A stretch of DNA of 64,000 bases from the NCBI GenBank assembly GCA_018806915.1, contig JAGKQI010000046.1, positions 186,001 to 250,000 on the forward strand. The letters run 5' to 3'. The notes below the pieces were generated by a model that was not told the DNA's origin, searched no databases, and worked only from the letters and a program-made list of their open reading frames with translations. Positions 9,898-19,251 of the stretch are shown here, one piece after another (within the stretch, counting starts at the first letter, position 1; every line of letters begins with the position of its first letter). A program made the translations under genes and the position numbers. Source of the DNA: Phytophthora colocasiae. Lineage: Eukaryota > Oomycota > Peronosporomycetes > Peronosporales > Peronosporaceae.

Positions 9898-11408
9898 ATG
9901 CCGCAAGAGGACTTCTCCGCAGAGCTGTTGCAGCTATATTATGGTGGGTAAAGCTTTGCAACTTGCATCACCATGTAGACTGTATGTTTAGCTATATAAT
10001 GAGCCCTCTCACATCTTCTACTACTCGGTATTGCCACCTCTAGATCGCCTTTTCCCCTACCAGCAGATGGCCCAATGGCTCAGTTACGACGGAGGTGCGT
10101 CCTTCATAATTAATAATTCTTGAACTGGTGTCTAACTTGTTCCTGCAGGGGAGGAGTTCTTCTTCCGTCGTGAACTCTCGTACACACTCGAGAACGACAC
10201 GTACATCCGTTACAAGGCTTTCCACAATGCCGAGGAGCTCAAGACCAGTATGAGCAAGACGCTGCCTTTTAAAATTGATATTGGTGCTGTCTTCTCCGTC
10301 TCGCCTGCCGATAAGGGCAAAGTCAGTGCCTCGGACTTCTCACCGGAGCAACGAGAGCTCGTGTTCGATATCGATCTTACAGATTACGACGACATCCGAA
10401 CATGCTGCGAAGGCGCCGCCATTTGCAGTCGCTGCTGGCAGTTCATGGTTGCAGCAGTGAAAGTGCTGAATGTTGCCTTAAGAGAGGATTTTGGTTTCGA
10501 AAACTTGCTCTGGGTCTACTCTGGACGTCGTGGTATCCATTGCTGGGTCGCAGATGAAAGAGCCCGAGAACTGGAGAATGAGGCGCGATCGGCAGTGGTT
10601 GGATACTTATCACTTGTGGAAGGCAACGAAAATTCAGCAAGGAAGGTCAAGCTTCGTGAACCGCTACACCCGTCACTTGAGTAAGTATGTTTTGGGTTAT
10701 TCTACATTGAACGAAGTAAGTACTGATGATTTCTTTGTTTACATTGGCAGTCGAGCATTCCGAGAGCTGGAACCGATGTTTGAAGACGTTATTCTGTCGG
10801 ATAAAGGGCAGGGGGTTATGTCCGAAGAGAAGCAGTGGGTTAAGCTTCTAGCTATGGTGCCTGACGAGGATATTCGAGCCAGCATGACACGTCGATGGGG
10901 TGCTACGAACTGCAACACAAGCCCAGCTGACAAATGGCGGGAGCTTCGAGATGCAGTGGAGAAACAGGTGCTGAAGAACGCCAACTCGCTACGCAGTGGC
11001 AGCAACATGAAGCGTTCAGCGCCCAACGGAGACGCAAACAAGCGCTTCATGGCAGCTGAGCTGCGCACCTGCATCCAGGAGATCGTGCTGGCCTACCTGT
11101 ATCCTCGACTAGATGCCAACGTGTCCAAGCAGCGGAATCACTTGCTCAAGAGTCCGTTCGCTGTTCACCCGAAGACTGGACGCGTGTGTGTGCCCATCGA
11201 CGTGTCGTCCATGGAGGCTTTTGATCCCTTTACAGTCCCGACCTTGGGTCAGTTGCACGAGGAACTCGACTCGAACAAGTCTGCAACCAGCATGAAGCAG
11301 TACGTGGATTTCTTCGAGTCCTCGTTCCTCAAGCCGTTGGCTGCAGCCGCCAAGCGAAAAGAGCGCGATGCACGCGAGAGTGACGCGGCGATGACTGGTG
11401 ACTGGTAA
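9898..11408 (+). CDS. PRIM1: DNA primase small (catalytic) subunit
   Basis: Catalytic subunit of the polymerase alpha-primase complex, which lays down RNA primers in the nucleus. Four exons (9898-9943, 10044-10094, 10149-10680, 10751-11408) with introns of 100, 54 and 70 bp give 428 residues; human PRIM1 has 420. Exon joins are supported by the conserved strings they create, such as LYYDRLFPY and LSYDGGEEFF. The metal-binding catalytic motif is FDIDLTDYDD. A Cys-rich zinc site follows (CCEGAAICSRC), then the nucleotide-binding SGRRGIHCWVAD and the C-terminal HLLKSPFAVHPKTGRVCVPI. All expected catalytic residues are present. The last exon ends with a long charged helix and TGDW. Confidence 0.93.
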
Positions 11409-12272
11409 TCAAACGTCTGCTGAAATGCTAACAACGAGTAATAGAGGAGCCTCACGCTATGGCGGGTAAATATATTGTGTGCATCCACCGACGCCATCTT
11501 CTATGTAGACCTGTTTACTGCCTGTGAGTGGTTTCTGCAGCTGAATGGCGGAGTCAAGCATTGATTCCGTTGCATTCCAGAACTTGCGAATATCAAGGAG
11601 AATTCTTTGATATTGAGCGAGAGGGTTAAAGCGAACTCTCACACCGCAGTTGCAAATTATCGCCCACATCTCGAGAAGTCCAAGAAACGGGATTGCATTA
11701 TGCCCCGGCGCTCAGCCCGTATTGCTGCTATCAATCCCCGGCGCTCTGCTCGTCTCGCTGCGACTAATCAACAACAAGAACAAGAACAGCGAGAACAAGA
11801 ACGATCTCCTAAGCGCATGAAGTCTAGTGGGCCATCGCTCAACGACAGGTTGGCTGATGTGTTTTCCTGGGACGAAGCCATCTCCGTTGTGAGTGTTGTG
11901 GATGTGGGGGAGTGTTCAATGCGTGAGGAGGCTCACCCTGTTGTGACGTTGCTCTGTGGTAGCTTAACAAGTATCTTGTGTCAACTCCAATTGACGAAGA
12001 TGGCCCCGGTGGGTTCCTGTTCAACTGGGACATCGACAACCTCCGTGCGTTTGTGGCTACGGTGAACGCTCAACCCGTGGCGGATGCACCAGAGTGGATG
12101 CAGACGCTTCCGCCAAATGCTACGATCAACACCTTCACTGATGATTTCGTCGGTGAGCTTGCGCGAGTAGCCGGTGGTCGATGTGGACGTGTGATGCTCG
12201 CACCAAACACCCAGTCGGAATTCGGTAATGTTGCAGGGTGGGTACTTGTTCTACAGAACGGGGACTTCATGC

Positions 12273-14138
12273 GATAACCTCCAGTAGGGATCATATACAG
12301 TACAGATCTGATAAAGGATCTGACTCATCTCTTTGGTAGTGATCTGATAGCTGAACAGGAACATGTCAAAGAGGTAAATGGGCGTGTATTCATTATTTGT
12401 CTGTACTCCTTGTCCGAACTAGATGTCACTAAGATACTTGCTAAATGTACTTACAGCTCACGCTTCTCACAGCACCATTTCGGTGGTGCCTTCATCGGAT
12501 GAGCTGTCGGACAACTGCTCTGTAGCCACAGGTGCTTCATCTTCAAAATCATCGCCGATATCCTCCGGTATCTCGATTGCTTTGGGTAGTTGGATCACCT
12601 CTCGAGGGGGTCTTCGAGCTCGCCCCCGAGGAATGTCAGCAAGACGCTGGACGTACTCAGCCGAGATGGTCTTGATCACACCTACGAAACTCGCCATACT
12701 TGGACGAGGTTTTGGAAAGTGGTTATTCAGTTCTCGATTAAACCTTTCCAACGGGTTATTTGTGCGTGCGATAAGCTCATTGTTTAGGCCAGCCACGTTC
12801 CACACGGTCACGTCGTACTGCTCAATCCATGTTCTGTTGAAATACCCCAGAAGCCCCTCCACTTAACCTTTGAGTACGTTATACTGGCCTCGGCGCAACG
12901 CCGACGGATTTCAATCTTTACCCATTTGATACAACGCTTAATAAGGCCGTGATCAATGACGGTAAGCATGTCGAGGACTCCCTTGCTCATAGCAATAGCG
13001 CACTCTTCCTCTGGAAGCAGAAACCGCTTCATAGCGCGTCGTAGTGCCTGCTTCCAGTGGAAGAGGCAGCCAATTACGATGGCGTTGGGGAACTGCGACT
13101 GCACGGCCTGGATAAGGGCACTCTCGAAGTCACACACAACTTCGGCAGGCTCAACCTGCTGATCGGTGCCTTGCACCACGAAATGAATGATGTCCCAAAA
13201 CGAATCTCCAGTTCGCGAAGTACTTAGCACGTAGTACACAGGTACATACAGGCCTGAAGCTCGGTCGTGCACCATGACAATGACGCACTGCTTGTAGCCG
13301 TGTGGCACACAACGGAACGTTCCATCGATAAAAATGGTAGTTCCGTGGTAACGTAGCAGATTAACTAGGGAAGGGTGGGCCCAACCGATTAGACGTGTGG
13401 GTTTGTTGGGTTTGTTGAGGTTCTCTCGGTTCGCCGTGACATGATGAAACTGAAAGAAGGACACAGCTTCGTTCAGTGCTGTGGAAAGAGGAGGGATTTC
13501 GATTGCCCCATGAACGTCCCCGCTGAAGTGCCGGTTTCTGGCTTGGTACACCCGACGAAGAACTTGTGGTTCAGATAATCCTTGTACGACATGCTCATTG
13601 TTCGCACCGTAAAACTCATCTCGCACGACTTCCCAAATGCGCCGCGCTGGCTCAGCGACTTTTTCTATGGACAGCGTGTCTACTCTGTCCTTCATTGAAC
13701 CCGTAACATCCACTAGGCTAGCGTCCGTAGCATCAACATTCCGACAGGTGTGGGGACGACCCAAGCTGTAGCCCATCGTACGAACATGGAAAAACATCGT
13801 GCCAGCACAGCCTTGACGCCAATGGCTGCACCGGTATGAACCTTTCTTCGAAGACATCCAGGCGCGCGTGTACTTGTAACCGCGGAAGTAGCATGTTGTA
13901 GTCTCCTGGCGAACTTGACCGCGGGTACGGCCTGGTAAATTGCTGCTGGAAGCTCCAGGTGTGTCCGGGAGAGACTCCATTTTACCGAATGAGCCTTCAC
14001 TGTCTAAATGTCACCACCCGAGACCTTACGCGGGCATCTATCCACCGTCCATTTCCAGATCTCAAAACAGATCCAGCAGAAAGGAAGTATGTACAGAGAA
14101 CAGATCTGTACCGTATATGATCCCAACGAGGTTTTACC
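12273..14138 (-). mobile_element. MULE (Mutator-like) DNA transposon with terminal repeats and target duplication
   Basis: Inverted repeats of about 38 bp bound the element. The inner 24 bp (12287-12310 against 14101-14124) match with a single mismatch and begin GGGATCATATAC; the outer 14 bp have diverged. Flanking 8-bp direct repeats CTTCATGC at 12265-12272 and 14139-14146 are the target duplication, and the host gene reads through cleanly when they are collapsed. The 1866-bp element carries one minus-strand transposase gene, now frameshifted. Mutator elements usually make 8-11 bp duplications, so the size fits. Sequence outside the transposase is short. Confidence 0.85.
12467..13980 (-). 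pseudogene. MULE transposase, frameshifted
   Basis: Reads from ATG 13980 as a FLYWCH-type zinc finger (RCSHWRQGCAGTMFF...PHTC, residues about 50-80), then the MULE transposase catalytic core: IFIDGTFRC with the first Asp, VVCDFESAL with the second Asp, and the conserved CLFHWKQALRR. Near 12850 the frame shifts by one base. The continuation (YFNRTWIEQYDVTVWN, then RTNNPLERFNRELN and an acidic tail ending at 12467) belongs to the same protein in another frame. The combined length is about 520 residues. The RTNNPLERFN motif is typical of this family. The single frameshift suggests recent inactivation, provided it is not a sequencing error. Confidence 0.85.
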
Positions 14139-14326
14139 CTTCATGCAACACGTCGCCCAGCTCGCGTTTAACAATGCCCAGCAACTTCTTGCGGTAACAT
14201 ACAGTCTCACAACCACCAAAGTGCAGGAGTGCACACAGAACAACTTAGTACCGTTAAATGGGCGAAGCTTGTTTAAATGAGTTGACCAAACAAGTTGCAT
14301 TCAACTTACAGTCTAAGGTTTTAACC

Positions 14327-16021
14327 TCAGTTTGATCCACGACCAGCTCTTGCAGCTTTGAAGCGAGACACGCGCTTCACAGGTTGCTGAGAACAGCAAG
14401 CAACCATATCAATGTTAGAAACAACAATAGTCAAAGAGCGATGAAGAGTACGTACAGCTTCGCCGACTGGTTCTAGACTCACAGTTTGACCAGTGTAATT
14501 GGTGCCATGAAAGCGGGACTGCCTAGGCTCGGAGAGTGGGGAAGCTATGGGTGTAGACGCTCTCTCTGTGACTTCGTGCTCCACAATGCTACCTGAAAAG
14601 GCCGTTGATGCAGAAGATGCTGAGACGAAAGAAGACGAGGCTGGTACAGGAGGCTTCAGCGATGGTGAAGACACCGGTACGGGTTCTGTAGTCGGCGGAG
14701 CTGGCTGGGGCTTCGATTCTGGTTCTGGTGCTGTAATTTCACTACCAGTAGTCTTAGCTTTCGCCTTTTCGCGCATCTGTTTCACCTTGTCTCCTAGTTT
14801 TTCATCTGTGGGGCTTAATTCCATAGCTCGCTCGAACGCCTCAGCAGCCTCCTCATACTGCTCCAATGCTGCCAGCGCACAGGCTCTACGGTAATGACCT
14901 TTGACCCATGGCTCGTGAAGCGAGACAGCGACATCCGAATTCTCCAGCGCCTCTTTATACTTCTTCAAACGATGGTACGCTGCAGCGCGGTTGCCGTACA
15001 GAATCTGTAGGTACAGCCACAAAAATCCGTGTTACATTGAAGCACGGACACAAAAGGTAACGTAGCATCTAACTCACATGAGAGGTGGGGTCCAGCTCAA
15101 TAGCCTGCGAGTAATACTGAGCTGCTGCCTGGAATCGACGTCTAGCAAACGCATCGTTGCCTTTAGCCTTCAACGCAGCGGCCTGAACTTCTGCTGGTTC
15201 TTCCTCGTTTGGTTTCTCCTCTTTAACACTCTCGCCAGCAGCTTCACGTGCTTCCAAGTCCTCCATACGCTTTATCATATCGTCCCAGTTCCACGCGGCT
15301 TGCTCCTGCTTCAGGCGCTCTTCTTCCTCCATTTCAAAGTACTCCTTAATGTCTACCAACAGACAACACTCAGCACCCACTACATCTCAAAGAATAGTCC
15401 CAACTAGCAGTCTACCTTCTTCCGTAGCTCTTGGAACGGGTGCAAGGTCGCTCTCCTCCTCCGTCTCTTGAATCTCCTTGATATTCTCGTCTTCGTACAT
15501 TTTCTGGAGCTGCGCCATGCTGCCGTCCGTCTTCTTTGAGCTCAGTTCACGCAGATTCTCCTCCTGCAGATCGATCTGCTTGCGAATAACTACAGTATCC
15601 ATCAGCCCTTTATACTTTATCCACCATTACACTTGCCAATACCTTTCTTCTTGCGCTCAATAATCTCCAGAGCTTGAGGAGTCGAACGCCATGAGAAAAA
15701 ATCGTCCCCCAGATGCGCTAGTACCTCGTTTGAGCGCACAATTTTACCCGGAATCATGGCTCTTTTACCCAATGGCACCATCACTTTATGTGAAAGTTTC
15801 TTGGGGAGTTCAGTGAGTGTATCAGCTACAGAATCAAAGCGGTCCACTTGGTCTTGAAGCTTTGTCAGCTGCTCACGGACGCTCTCGATGCGCTAGAAGA
15901 GCAGGAAAAGCGGTAATATATAGTCATATATGTGTAGATAAAGATAAGCTAAGTAGATAGCACGTACCTCCTGCAGAATCCGCGCATTTGCTGCCTCCGC
16001 CATGACACCTAACGCCGCCAT
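14327..16021 (-). CDS. URI1: URI-type prefoldin fused to TPR repeats
   Basis: Six exons (16021-15968, 15892-15643, 15607-15416, 15352-15078, 15004-14456, 14386-14327) give 459 residues. Residues 1-105 form a prefoldin-alpha-like hairpin containing the URI signature VPLGKRAMIPGKIVRSNEVLAHLGDDFF. An acidic coiled-coil linker follows, then tetratricopeptide repeats (about 220-330: ALKAKGNDAFARRRFQAAAQYY, LYGNRAAAYHRLKKY, KGHYRRACALAALEQY), a Pro/Ser-rich stretch, and a C-terminal KRVSRFKAAR, which matches the URI C-terminus. URI acts with RPAP3, a TPR protein, in the R2TP/prefoldin-like chaperone complex that assembles RNA polymerases and PIKK kinases. Here both modules sit in one chain. The second intron would be only 35 nt, unusually short. 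The final 69-nt intron is in frame and might be retained. Confidence 0.8.
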
Positions 16022-16168
16022 CTTGATCCAGTAAAATCTGTTTTAAAACTTATTTGTTACAATTTATATATTTTTAACATATAAAATATTAGAAATCTTC
16101 TGTTAAGTACGAAGATTTTTTCTTCCCCACACTCCGATAGTAAAAGTCCATTAGAAAGATCAAGGAAC
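16022..16168. promoter_or_regulatory. Divergent promoter between URI-TPR and RPT1
   Basis: Only 147 bp separate the two ATGs, so both promoters must lie here. The centre is an AT-rich stretch (16040-16100) with a pyrimidine run near 16118-16130. Both start codons share a similar context (ATCAAG just before ATGGCGGCG). No clear initiator match was found, so the assignment rests on spacing. Confidence 0.4.
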
Positions 16169-17485
16169 ATGGCGGCGGGCGAGTGCCAGACTGGCAACAC
16201 TAAGGACTACGACAATGAAGAGGACGATCTATTGGCTGGACCGGAGACTGTTCTAGATGAAGGAGACATTGCACTGCTTAAGACGTACGGTCTGGGCCCG
16301 TACTCGCGTGTGATTAAACAGGTGGAAGACGACATTAAGAAGGCGCAAAAAGCTGTTAACGACCTCATTGGCATCAAGGAGAGCGACACGGGGCTGAGTC
16401 TTCCTAGTCAATGGGATCTCGTGAGTGACAAGCAGATGATGCAGGAGGAACAGCCACTCCAAGTTGCTCGTTGTACCAAGATCATCAATGCCGGCGAAGA
16501 GGAAGCCAAGTACATGATCAATGTCAAGCAGATCGCTAAGTTCGTCGTGGGTCTAGGGGAGAAGGTGGCGCCTACGGATATTGAAGAGGGGATGCGTGTG
16601 GGTGTGGACCGTACGAAGTATGCCATCCAGATCCCTTTGCCTCCGAAGATCGACCCTACGGTATCACTGATGACAGTTGAGGACAAACCGGATGTGACGT
16701 ACGATGACGTTGGAGGAGCTAAAGATGCACTGGAGAAGCTCCGAGAAGTCGTGGAGCTGCCGCTACTGCATCCGGAGAGATTCGTTAGCCTTGGTATTGA
16801 TCCACCGAAGGGAGTACTGCTCTACGGACCTCCTGGAACCGGTAAAACGCTGTCAGCTCGCGCAGTTGCCAACCGTACCGATGCTTGTTTCATCCGTGTG
16901 ATCGGTAGTGAACTGGTGCAGAAGTATGTGGGTGAAGGTGCCCGTATGGTGCGTGAACTGTTCACGATGGCCAGATCCAAGAAGGCGTGTATTGTCTTCT
17001 TCGATGAAGTGGACGCTATCGGTGGAGCTCGTAGTAGCTCTGAAGAAGGTGGAACCGACAATGAAGTGCAGCGTACGATGCTCCAGATTGTTACCGAGCT
17101 CGATGGCTTCGACCCACGTGGTAACATTAAGGTACTGATGGCTACGAATCGACCGGATACGTTGGACCCGGCTCTTATGCGTCCTGGTCGATTGGATCGT
17201 AAGGTGGAGTTCAACCTGCCTGAGCTGGAAGGACGTACTCAGATCCTCAAGATCCATGCCAAGAGCATGAACTGCGACCGTGGTATCCGTTTCGAGCTCG
17301 TGAGTCGCCTGTGCCCCAACACGACCGGAGCTGAGCTGCGCAGTGTGTGCACGGAGGCTGGCATGTTCGCGATTCGTGCGCGCCGCAAATCCGTGAGCGA
17401 GAAGGACTTCCTCGAGTCGGTGAACAAGGTCATCAAGGGATACAAGAAGTTCTCCTCCACGCCCAAGTACATGGTCTACAACTAG
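16169..17485 (+). CDS. RPT1: 26S proteasome regulatory ATPase Rpt1 (subunit 7)
   Basis: One of six AAA+ ATPases of the 19S base, which unfold ubiquitylated substrates and feed them to the 20S core. It is intronless with 438 residues (human PSMC2: 433), starting at ATG 16169. Layout: N-terminal helix and coiled coil ([18 protein letters not shown]), OB-fold segment ([19 protein letters not shown]), Walker A GPPGTGKT, Walker [13 protein letters not shown], the sensor/arginine-finger region [21 protein letters not shown], and the Rpt1-type C-terminus PKYMVYN. All catalytic residues are present. It is divergent from the URI-TPR gene and followed by a hAT relic 138 bp downstream of the stop. Confidence 0.97.
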   Translation: MAAGECQTGNTKDYDNEEDDLLAGPETVLDEGDIALLKTYGLGPYSRVIKQVEDDIKKAQKAVNDLIGIKESDTGLSLPSQWDLVSDKQMMQEEQPLQVARCTKIINAGEEEAKYMINVKQIAKFVVGLGEKVAPTDIEEGMRVGVDRTKYAIQIPLPPKIDPTVSLMTVEDKPDVTYDDVGGAKDALEKLREVVELPLLHPERFVSLGIDPPKGVLLYGPPGTGKTLSARAVANRTDACFIRVIGSELVQKYVGEGARMVRELFTMARSKKACIVFFDEVDAIGGARSSSEEGGTDNEVQRTMLQIVTELDGFDPRGNIKVLMATNRPDTLDPALMRPGRLDRKVEFNLPELEGRTQILKIHAKSMNCDRGIRFELVSRLCPNTTGAELRSVCTEAGMFAIRARRKSVSEKDFLESVNKVIKGYKKFSSTPKYMVYN

Positions 17486-17623
17486 ATCAGGTGCAGGTGT
17501 CGAGCAAGTGACAGCTCTAGCACATGACAGAGGGTTAAATAAATACACACGCTACTGCAATGAAACAAACACCGCCCGTGTGACTGAAGTTAGTGTTTGG
17601 AAGCTATATTACTCATTTGAAAG

Positions 17624-18626
17624 TAGTGTGCGCAATCTACATGTTGGAAGAATTTAGTACACATCAACACTACGTTGGTACACTGGTGGTATACTGTACA
17701 TGGACACAAAACCTGGTAAATTTTATAGCCAACATTCAACGATCTCTAATACTCCCTCGGCAATATTCTTAGGCGTTTGTGAAACACCACTGGTTGAGAC
17801 GGACTTAAGGGGCTTGAACCCCGGGACAATAACCACGTAATTCACGAAATGTTCGTTCTTGTCGTTCGACCATCCGTCACTTATGACAGAGAACCACTTC
17901 GCTGTATTTACAGCGTTGAGGACACGCTCCATCAACTCCGAATGAGCAGAATTAAGGAATTTGCCGGCGATCGAACGTGCAGATGGCATCCGAAACACTA
18001 AATTGGCCAGTGACGCATCAATCCGAGCTGCTTCGCCGACTGTAACAATATCTACAAAGCTTGTAGCTGGTTGCAGACGCCGTGCCTAGCTTTCGACGGC
18101 AGGATGTTGGCCTTCCGAAAGTGAGATAGACTCTGCTGGTCGCTTAGTCCCGACGATCATCGCAACTTTCGCGTTTGCCTCCATTCGTTTTAGGCTGCGA
18201 AACAGATTTGCTTCATCATCACTTTGACCTCGATGTCTTGTGTGAAGTGACTCGATCCCGGTTCCAAGGGACCTTATTACCGCACACACGACATTTGCCG
18301 TTCTCAGCGTCCAGGTAGGAGTTGATGTCGAAGCAGTGGGTCTACAGGCGGCGCTGAGCTCATCAAGGTCTTAGTCCGTACATGTACCATAGTGACAGAG
18401 CATGAGTCTTGAGGAAAACGAATCTTGTGAAGCAGGCAGAAAGACAGATTCCCATGAGATGCTTGCAAAATAGATTTTACCTCCATCATCTTATCATGGC
18501 TAAAAATGGCCTCCGGCGGCAATAGCTTTGTGTGCAATCTACATGTTGATAAATGTTAGTACACACCAACATTACGTATTCCTACGTACACACCAATATA
18601 CGTAGACGTGTATAGTGCGCACACTA
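17624..18626 (-). mobile_element. hAT-superfamily DNA transposon relic with intact ends
   Basis: An 11-bp terminal inverted repeat, TAGTGTGCGCA (17624-17634), is matched by its exact reverse complement at 18616-18626. Perfect 8-bp direct repeats TTTGAAAG flank it at 17616-17623 and 18627-18634. The termini also share a subterminal block in direct orientation (TGTGCAATCTACATGTTG-like near 17629 and 18532). Inside, the minus strand keeps transposase fragments, so this is a 1003-bp deleted, non-autonomous copy. It differs in ends and sequence from the hAT element at 2349-3271. Confidence 0.85.
17723..18300 (-). pseudogene. hAT transposase fragments (zinc knuckle and DUF659 core)
   Basis: From about 18296 the minus strand encodes KCRVCGNKVPWNRDRVTSHK, a BED-like Cys-x2-Cys...His finger, ended by a stop. 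Further on, 17998-17723 encodes the start of the DUF659/hAT catalytic region, recognised by FSVISDGWSNDKNEHFVNYV and the following IVPGFKPL. The two pieces are not in one open frame and the C-terminal dimerisation domain is missing, so this is a dead transposase. The Asp of SDGWSN corresponds to the first catalytic Asp in the family. Confidence 0.7.
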
Positions 18627-18716
18627 TTTGAAAGTCAAGCTAACCGAAGATTCTTGACCGCAATACAAAGTACGATTGCATAACAATGTACCGGTACATA
18701 GTAAAGAATTCCTATA

Positions 18717-19073
18717 ATGGCGTCGTCTGTCGAGAAGCCAGCTCCTGCGAAGCTCAAGACGCGCTCCGAGTTCTCCGTGACGCTGGAGGTTGCGCCTTCC
18801 ACTAGCAGCTCCTTCTATCGCTACGAGTACAAAGAAGCAGGTTCCACGTGGGAGCAGAACGCACAGCATGTGGACGCGGCTATTGGCGCCTCGGAAGTGA
18901 TTCTGGATGACCTGAACCCCACCAGCACGTACGAAGTGCGTGTGTATCAAGTGTCCAAGGCTGCAGACGGAAAGGAAAACGTTTCGGCACCTAGTGAAGT
19001 CGCTGCTGTCGATACGGAAGTGCCTGGCTGTGGACCAGACGCGAACAACGGTTGCTTGTGTACGATCCAGTGA
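18717..19073 (+). CDS. Small fibronectin type III protein with a CaaX-like C-terminus
   Basis: Intronless 118-residue protein starting at ATG 18717. Residues about 10-100 read as one fibronectin type III domain: beta strands around EFSVTLEVAP, FYRYEYKEAGSTWEQ and ASEVILDDLNPTSTYEVRVYQVSKA, then APSEVAAVDTEV. The LNPTSTYEVRVYQV strand is the most typical. The protein ends GCLCTIQ, so the last four residues CTIQ fit a CaaX box, with terminal Gln favouring farnesylation and an extra Cys two residues upstream. No signal peptide is seen, so it is predicted to be a cytosolic protein tethered to membranes. I know of no named homologue. The start lies 82 bp right of the hAT target duplication, so the transposon may form part of its promoter region. 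It is convergent with the eIF4G gene. Confidence 0.7.
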   Translation: MASSVEKPAPAKLKTRSEFSVTLEVAPSTSSSFYRYEYKEAGSTWEQNAQHVDAAIGASEVILDDLNPTSTYEVRVYQVSKAADGKENVSAPSEVAAVDTEVPGCGPDANNGCLCTIQ

Positions 19074-19251
19074 GTTGAGACTGTCGGAGACCAGCAACAT
19101 CCTTAACAACCTATTGCAGCACAATTGTCCATATTCACACAGACTCTCCATTAGTCCATGCACCTACAACAGAGCAGGTAACTTCTCTTCTTCCTTGGCC
19201 TGTTCTGTTCTTCCCTATTGGGCTCCAGCGTCTCCGCTTGAGTAATTTTCA

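Larger units (their letters stand above)
11700..14280 (+). pseudogene. Gene of unknown function split by a MULE transposon
   Basis: Exon 1 (11700-11888) and exon 2 (11963-12272) are joined over a 74-bp GTGAGT...TAG intron. Exon 2 runs straight into the transposon at 12273, which adds a premature stop within two codons. The other half of the gene resumes at 14147 in the same frame and ends at 14280. Removing the transposon and one 8-bp target copy leaves exactly 633 nt, an intact 210-codon frame. The N-terminus carries a duplicated PRRSAR motif with PKRMK, suggesting nuclear location. The body (FLFNWDIDNLRAFV, NTFTDDFVGELARVAGG) resembles nothing I can name. The stop lies 46 bp from the convergent URI gene. 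The truncated form, 105 residues long, may still be made. Confidence 0.75.
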
